From positions 62,001 to 126,000 of the forward strand of contig JAVJSD010000022.1 in the NCBI GenBank assembly GCA_040219575.1: a stretch of DNA of 64,000 bases, written 5' to 3'. Both the position numbers and the translations under genes were made by a program. This DNA is from JAVJSD01 sp040219575. Its GTDB lineage: Bacteria > Planctomycetota > Planctomycetia > Pirellulales > Pirellulaceae. Positions 59,566 to 64,000 of the stretch are shown one piece after another. The notes beneath the pieces are model-generated. The model searched no databases. It saw nothing but the letters and a program-made list of their open reading frames with translations, and was not told where the DNA came from. Positions within the stretch are counted from its first letter, which is position 1, and each line of letters opens with the position of its first letter.

Positions 59566-60864
59566 CTAGGGCCGCAGACGCTCATTTTCGACCAGGTGCT
59601 CGGGCGGCCGACTGACCGCCTCGAACTCCAGGTTGCGGACGTAGGTCACCAGCGCCCACAAGTCTTCCTCCGTGAGTCCTTTGGCCTCGGGCGGCGCGCC
59701 ATCGGGCTTCATCAGCGCGGCGGGCATCGGCGAGCCGTCGATGCCGTTGCGCACGCGCCAGTAGATGTCGATCGGACGCCGCCCTCCGCGGAACACGCCT
59801 CGCCGCAGGTTGCGGGGGCGAATATTGCGCGGCGGCAGGGCGCCGAGCGCCGTGTACTTGTCCGACAACTCCTGCACTTGCGCGGGGGTGACGTTGGGCG
59901 GGATGAAGTCCTTGGCCCAGTCGTCGTAGTCGTTGGTTTGTCCGTCGCCCAGGGCCGATTCGCCGTGGCATTTCACGCAGTTGGCGATTTCTCCGTAGAA
60001 CAACCTGCGGCCATGTTCGATGGCGGCCAGTCTCGCTTCTTCGCTTTCGTAACGACTGGTGGTGATGTCCCACTGCGTGGGGCCCCGCGTGATCTCCGTG
60101 ACGCGCGACGGCGCGTCGATCCAACGGCTGACGATGCCGGCGGCGATCTCCTTGATATAGGCCACGTCCTCGGCGAAATCTTCGGGCGATTCGGTGCGGA
60201 TCAGCTTTTCGCCCGCGTCGAGTTCTCCCAACTCTTCCATCAACTTGCGCTCCACCTCGCCGCGGATGCTGAGGTACATCACGTAGTTGATCAGGGCGTC
60301 GCGGTCGGGCTGATCGAGCAGCCGGAACGAGGGCATCGCCGTACCGGGGATGCCTTCCATCAGCGTGCGATGCAAATCGGCGTGCGTCGGCTTCTCGCCC
60401 TTGGGAGTCGACTTGAACTTAAAGACGCCCTTGCGAAAGTCGCGGGGGTAGGGATTCAAAAACGAAGCCGTGGGACCGGCGCCGTCGCCGCTGACGCCGT
60501 GGCAGTGGGCGCAATGCTCGCGATACAGTCCGCGGGCGCGTTTCTGCTCGTCGAGCCTGACCGGACCGGCCGCGACCTGCAACTCGTCGAGATCGAGCAG
60601 AGCCGCCGTATCAACGTCCGGCAGCGGCGGAACCTTCGGCTCGTCGGGCGTCCCGAACAGCGACACGAGGATGCTTTGCAACTCGTTTTTGTACGCATTG
60701 TAACTGCCCTGCTCTCCGAACTTGGCTTCCTGCACGTACAGGTACACGTTGTTCAGTCGGAACGTCGGTTCCTGCGAGCAGCCGCCCGCGAAACATAGCA
60801 GTCCGATCATGAACATCGGCCGCTTCACTCGGGCCCAATCAGGGAAGCTCATCTTCATTTCCAC
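59566..60864 (-). CDS. Diheme c-type cytochrome lipoprotein
   Basis: A 432-residue exported protein. The leader ends in LLCFAGGCS, a lipobox, so the mature protein is probably anchored through the Cys. Two heme c motifs, CAHCH (118-122) and CVKCH (about 290), each with a downstream candidate Met (GIPGTAMPSF; IDGSPMPAAL). Two cytochrome c domains are arranged in tandem with a helical linker of about 70 residues. It lies in front of coxB and most likely delivers electrons to CuA. Start 60864 or ATG 60852 are both possible. Confidence 0.93.
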   Translation of the reverse strand: MEMKMSFPDWARVKRPMFMIGLLCFAGGCSQEPTFRLNNVYLYVQEAKFGEQGSYNAYKNELQSILVSLFGTPDEPKVPPLPDVDTAALLDLDELQVAAGPVRLDEQKRARGLYREHCAHCHGVSGDGAGPTASFLNPYPRDFRKGVFKFKSTPKGEKPTHADLHRTLMEGIPGTAMPSFRLLDQPDRDALINYVMYLSIRGEVERKLMEELGELDAGEKLIRTESPEDFAEDVAYIKEIAAGIVSRWIDAPSRVTEITRGPTQWDITTSRYESEEARLAAIEHGRRLFYGEIANCVKCHGESALGDGQTNDYDDWAKDFIPPNVTPAQVQELSDKYTALGALPPRNIRPRNLRRGVFRGGRRPIDIYWRVRNGIDGSPMPAALMKPDGAPPEAKGLTEEDLWALVTYVRNLEFEAVSRPPEHLVENERLRP

Positions 60865-60930
60865 ACCGGGGGGAAGTACGTCGCCGCGCCGAATGCGAAT
60901 TCGGGCGGTTCCTTCGTCCTTAGCAGTTCA

Positions 60931-61899
60931 CTATTCGAAAGCCGAAGCATCCACGACGACATCAAGGTTTCGAACCTCTCCGTCGTCGAGTTGCAACTCC
61001 AGCTTGCCTTTCGACCAGGTCGTTTTCTCGCCGTTGAGTTCGACATCCTCGAGATACTCCGCGCCTTCCTGCCAGACGCGGAAGCCGAGCTTCACGCCGG
61101 ACGGCACATTGCGAATCTCGAACGTGCCGTCTTCCTTGCTGACCGCGAAGTAGGGGTTTTCGCGGATGATCATGCGGGCCGACATCCAGGGGTGGATGGC
61201 GCAGGAAACGGGGAAGGGACGCTTCTCCGTTCCGCCGGGCTCGTAAACCACGCTGCCCCCCGCGGGAATCGTCTGGTTGAACGGCCGAGCTTTGTCTTTC
61301 GTCTCCAGGTTCGTGTTGTGTCCGAACGGGTCGCTATTGAGAATCTTCATCGCCTGGTTGCTACGGAAGGCGAACATGTGATCGAGGAAGCGGCAGTTCT
61401 TCTGGTCGAACTCCACTTCAGCCCGCTGCTGCGGCAGGAGTTCATCGGCCGGCTTGTCCGCGTTCTTGGCGATGTCGTAATCCGCATGCGTCCACAGCGG
61501 CTCGGCCTCCGCCGAATCATCGGGGATGTCGTCTTCCAGATAGATCAGCACGTTGCGGAGCTCGCCGCCGGGGCCGACCACCACCGTTTCGGTCGTCGCC
61601 GGGGGGCACATATCCTTGTTTTCGCCCATGCTGATCGGCGTGCCCGCGGGGGGATTGCCGCGAACGATGAAACGTCCCTTGATCGTCGCCCAACCATCGG
61701 GCGTACCGAGCGTCTCGGCCGCCGATGCCGCGACTGCGCCGCCGCCTCCGCCAAGCGTGGCGTCGATCTTGCTGACGAGCGACGATTCGATGGCGCCGTT
61801 GGAAGCCGTTTGGGGGCTGCCACATCCAGCCACGGCCAAGACGACCGCCGCCAGCAGGCCCGTCGTCGATGTCCGCATGGTCACCGTGATTCGCTTCAT
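60931..61899 (-). CDS. Cupredoxin-like lipoprotein, paralog A
   Basis: A 322-residue exported protein; MKRITVTMRTSTTGLLAAVV and on to LAVAGC is a lipoprotein leader (Cys at GCGS). After a low-complexity stretch (GGGGGAVAASAAE) comes a beta-rich domain with DQKNCRFLDHMFAFRS, SDPFGHNTNLE and PVSCAIHPWMSARMI, where His, Cys, His and Met could be copper ligands of a type 1 cupredoxin site. A carboxypeptidase-regulatory-like beta domain (FAVSKEDGTFEIRNVPSGV) ends it. The copper role is inference. It has a close relative in the next gene upstream. A start at 61911 (GTG) is less likely, as GAGAG precedes ATG 61899. Confidence 0.8.
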   Translation of the reverse strand: MKRITVTMRTSTTGLLAAVVLAVAGCGSPQTASNGAIESSLVSKIDATLGGGGGAVAASAAETLGTPDGWATIKGRFIVRGNPPAGTPISMGENKDMCPPATTETVVVGPGGELRNVLIYLEDDIPDDSAEAEPLWTHADYDIAKNADKPADELLPQQRAEVEFDQKNCRFLDHMFAFRSNQAMKILNSDPFGHNTNLETKDKARPFNQTIPAGGSVVYEPGGTEKRPFPVSCAIHPWMSARMIIRENPYFAVSKEDGTFEIRNVPSGVKLGFRVWQEGAEYLEDVELNGEKTTWSKGKLELQLDDGEVRNLDVVVDASAFE

Positions 61900-61975
61900 G
61901 TTTTCTCTCACCCATGAGCCCGCGGGCGACGCCTCGATGAACGCCGCCCGACGGGCATGATCTGTGACGCCGCGG

Positions 61976-62749
61976 CTACGGCTTCGGCGCGAAACGCACT
62001 TCGCCGAGGTCCGTTACCCTTTCGGGTTCGATCGAAACCTCGATACGACCCTTACTCCAATTCTGGGCCTTGCCGTCGACTTTTACGTCCTGCACGTAGC
62101 CGGTGTCGTGGCGGATCTGGAAGGTCCACTCGCCGGCCGGCAGGTTTTTGATTTCGAAATTCCCGGAGGCGTCGGTGACGGCCATGTAGGGATGGTCGGC
62201 GATGTACACCCAGGAATTCATCCAGGGATGGATCGAGCAACTGACGCCCACCGGGAATCGCTCCGGCGTCGTGAACTGCTGTTCGATTTCGGATCCGGCG
62301 GGAATGATCGGGTTGATCGGAGGATTGGCGAAGGTGTTGAACTTGCTGTTGTGGCCGACGGGATCGCTGTTGCCGACCACCAGCGTCTGGCTGGTCCGCA
62401 GCAACGTCACGTGCGGTTCGAAGCGGCAGTTCTTGTTGTCGAGCTTGACCTTGGCGTCGGCCGTCTTGGCGTACGACTCGTGCGCCGCCGGGGCCGTGTC
62501 GCTGCGATCCAGATACAGCAGCACCACGATGTTCTTAATGCCGCCGTCCTTGCCGACGACGATCTCTTCATTGACCAGCTTGTGTTTGCCGCAGAACTCA
62601 ACGTCCTTGGTGACGGTCACCGGGGCGGGCGCCGGCGGAGTTCCGTCGAAGACGAATCGGCCCTTCAAATCGCCCCATTCCGCGGCGGTCGCGGACACGC
62701 TGAGCAACAGGCAAACGGCGGCCGCCGCGAGTAGAATCGTGTTCTTCAT
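61976..62749 (-). CDS. Cupredoxin-like secreted protein, paralog B
   Basis: A 257-residue protein with a normal signal peptide (MKNTILLAAAAVCLLLSVSA-TAAEW) and the same core as its neighbour: DNKNCRFEPHVTLLRTSQ (Cys108, His113), SDPVGHNSKFN (His133), VSCSIHPWMNSWVYI (Cys171, His174, Met177), and the beta domain MAVTDASGNFEIKNLPAGEW. It may bind copper and carry electrons in the periplasm, or fold into a copper-handling protein for the oxidase; neither is proven. It lies between two cytochrome c genes of the oxidase operon. Confidence 0.82.
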   Translation of the reverse strand: MKNTILLAAAAVCLLLSVSATAAEWGDLKGRFVFDGTPPAPAPVTVTKDVEFCGKHKLVNEEIVVGKDGGIKNIVVLLYLDRSDTAPAAHESYAKTADAKVKLDNKNCRFEPHVTLLRTSQTLVVGNSDPVGHNSKFNTFANPPINPIIPAGSEIEQQFTTPERFPVGVSCSIHPWMNSWVYIADHPYMAVTDASGNFEIKNLPAGEWTFQIRHDTGYVQDVKVDGKAQNWSKGRIEVSIEPERVTDLGEVRFAPKP

Positions 62750-62973
62750 ATCTTCTTGAACCTCTCTGTCCGGCGACGACAGCGTCCACTGCCATCGACC
62801 GGTGGGATGTGAGCATTCGTCGACGCCGACGGATGCGGTGGGACGCCGGCTTCTCCCTACAACCGGCGCTTCAACAGGCGGGCTTCTCCCAGATTATATT
62901 AACCGAAACCACCCCCAACGATGCCGCCCGCATGCTCGTGCACTGAAAACGGCTCGGATGTCTGTGATTGCGA

Positions 62974-64000
62974 CTACTCGCTTCCTCCGGAATTCGCGCC
63001 GGAATCGGCGCTCGTGTCGCCTCCTGCCTCGCCCTCCATCGGCGCCGCGTTTTGCTGCACCAAGGGCGCGTAGGGACTGCGTTGTCGAGCGTCGAGATCG
63101 AAATTCATCAGCAGATCGACCATCGCGTCGAGCTGCTCGGTCGCCGTGCCGTGCACGAGATGCTGCTTTTTCGTCTCGCCGCCTTCCTCGAAGGTAGCCA
63201 CGAAGCCGGCTTCCTGGGGATTTTCGGGATTGTACTTGAAGTTCTCCGGCATGCTGGTGTAGGGCAGAATCCGTTTCGGATTGGCGATCCAGCGCTGCGT
63301 GTATTCACCTCGCAGGCGTTTGTAGACTTCCGCCAGGTCGGGACCGCGCGGGCTCACGTTGTAGTCGGCGACCGCGTGGCACTGGATGCAACCCGCCTTG
63401 TTGAACACGATTTTCCGGGCGTCTTCGAAGCGCGTGCTTTCCGGCAGTTCGAGCTTTTCAAGTAAGGCCTGATATCCCTGCTGCTGCTCTTTCAAGTAGT
63501 CCTGGCGGCGCCGCGGTGAGAAGTTGTACGGGTAGGAAACCTCATCCTTGGCCGCGAAGTAGTCGACCAGGGCCGAGGCCTCATCCGGCGACATGTTGAA
63601 CTTCGGCATCCGCAGCACGACCTCCGGACGGATCATGTGTGGATCGAGCAGGAAGTCGTGCAGCCAGTCGGTCTGCACTTTCTCCCCCTCGCCCACCAGC
63701 GGCGGCGGCACCCAACCCCAGGCCTCGGTGCCTTTCACTTGTTTGCCCGCGGCCCGGGCCTGAGCGATCACGCGCGAAACGAGGTACTTCGCCAGGTTGC
63801 CGCCGCGGGCCGCCGTCTTGCGCTCGATCATGTCGTCGGTGACGCGGAGCGGAAGCACCGCCGTTTGATAGGGGTGCCCGTCCAGCGCCATCGGCCGCCA
63901 CAGATCGAACAGGTACTCGACGGTGGCCGGGTCGTACTGGTCGTCGTCCGAAAGAGGGTCGCCTTCAAAATCGTTGACCACGGGCAGCGCGTCTGCGTCG
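62974..64000 (-). CDS. c-type cytochrome (5' end beyond window)
   Basis: The visible 340 or so residues run to the window edge with no start, so the protein is truncated here. A heme motif CIQCH lies in FNKAGCIQCHAVADYNVSPR, with DLAEVYKRLRGEYTQRW and then PYTSMPENFKYN, where Met is a likely heme ligand. The earlier part includes PEVVLRMPKFNMSPDEASAL and VDYFAAKDEVSYPYNF. The C-terminus is Ser/Asp/Gly-rich. It is the first seen gene of the oxidase operon and likely part of a larger multiheme or alternative-complex-III-like protein. The GTG at 63981 is an internal codon, as the frame continues. Confidence 0.85.
   Translation of the reverse strand, partial: DADALPVVNDFEGDPLSDDDQYDPATVEYLFDLWRPMALDGHPYQTAVLPLRVTDDMIERKTAARGGNLAKYLVSRVIAQARAAGKQVKGTEAWGWVPPPLVGEGEKVQTDWLHDFLLDPHMIRPEVVLRMPKFNMSPDEASALVDYFAAKDEVSYPYNFSPRRRQDYLKEQQQGYQALLEKLELPESTRFEDARKIVFNKAGCIQCHAVADYNVSPRGPDLAEVYKRLRGEYTQRWIANPKRILPYTSMPENFKYNPENPQEAGFVATFEEGGETKKQHLVHGTATEQLDAMVDLLMNFDLDARQRSPYAPLVQQNAAPMEGEAGGDTSADSGANSGGSE

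Overview
The window is GC-rich DNA that looks like a chromosome segment from a planctomycete, most likely of the Pirellulales type. This is an inference from gene content: an H-X9-DG (DUF1559) protein, two DUF4838 giants, a formylglycine sulfatase, tandem HTTM proteins, a VIT/vWA protein, FeoA-FeoA-FeoB, a caa3/A2-type oxidase operon, and dispersed palindromic repeats in most intergenic gaps. No phage, integrase, transposase or CRISPR array was found. One tRNA gene (Leu, GAG) is present.

Layout. 1-3.0 kb: a TonB-dependent receptor (5' end outside the window) converges on a TonB protein that carries a TM2 domain. 3.1-9.8 kb: a secreted or anchored coiled-coil protein with two exact 24-heptad blocks and a CHAP-like domain, a PQQ-type beta-propeller, a small antitoxin-like protein, a VIT/vWA protein with a strong terminator, and a small HTH protein. 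10-17.3 kb: core metabolism and housekeeping in typical order (PurM-like, DUF1559, aroF-tpiA-secG, yicC-gmk-rpoZ-coaC). 17.4-22.2 kb: a YjhG/YagF-type sugar-acid dehydratase, threonine synthase, an RraA-like protein and a MarR regulator. 22.4-38.6 kb: accessory region with two DUF4838-like proteins, an alpha/beta hydrolase, DUF1579, an acidic-tailed unknown, a sulfatase, tRNA-Leu, a GAF/SpoIIE-like protein with degraded catalytic motifs, a WD40 protein and a membrane-anchored unknown. 38.8-46.3 kb: two overlapping HTTM proteins, then feoA-feoA-feoB behind a clear promoter and Fur-like palindrome, then a secreted unknown.

46.3-50.9 kb (minus strand) is a sulfide/persulfide module: MBL persulfide dioxygenase-rhodanese fusion, rhodanese-DUF2892, TauE/SafE exporter and a sulfide:quinone oxidoreductase-like flavoprotein. 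Together they could oxidise sulfide to sulfane sulfur and sulfite and export the product. 51.2-64 kb (minus strand) is a respiratory operon: cytochrome c (cut by the window edge), two cupredoxin-like paralogs, a diheme cytochrome c, coxB, coxA (A2 type), ctaA, ctaB, coxC, a subunit IV and an ABC ATPase. The coxC product holds a coiled-coil insertion of about 350 residues.

The strongest candidates for something undescribed are the giant soluble insertion in cytochrome oxidase subunit III together with the paired cupredoxin-like proteins, the dual 24-heptad protein, and the several families of imperfect palindromes that occupy gene borders and in one case appear to supply a stop codon.
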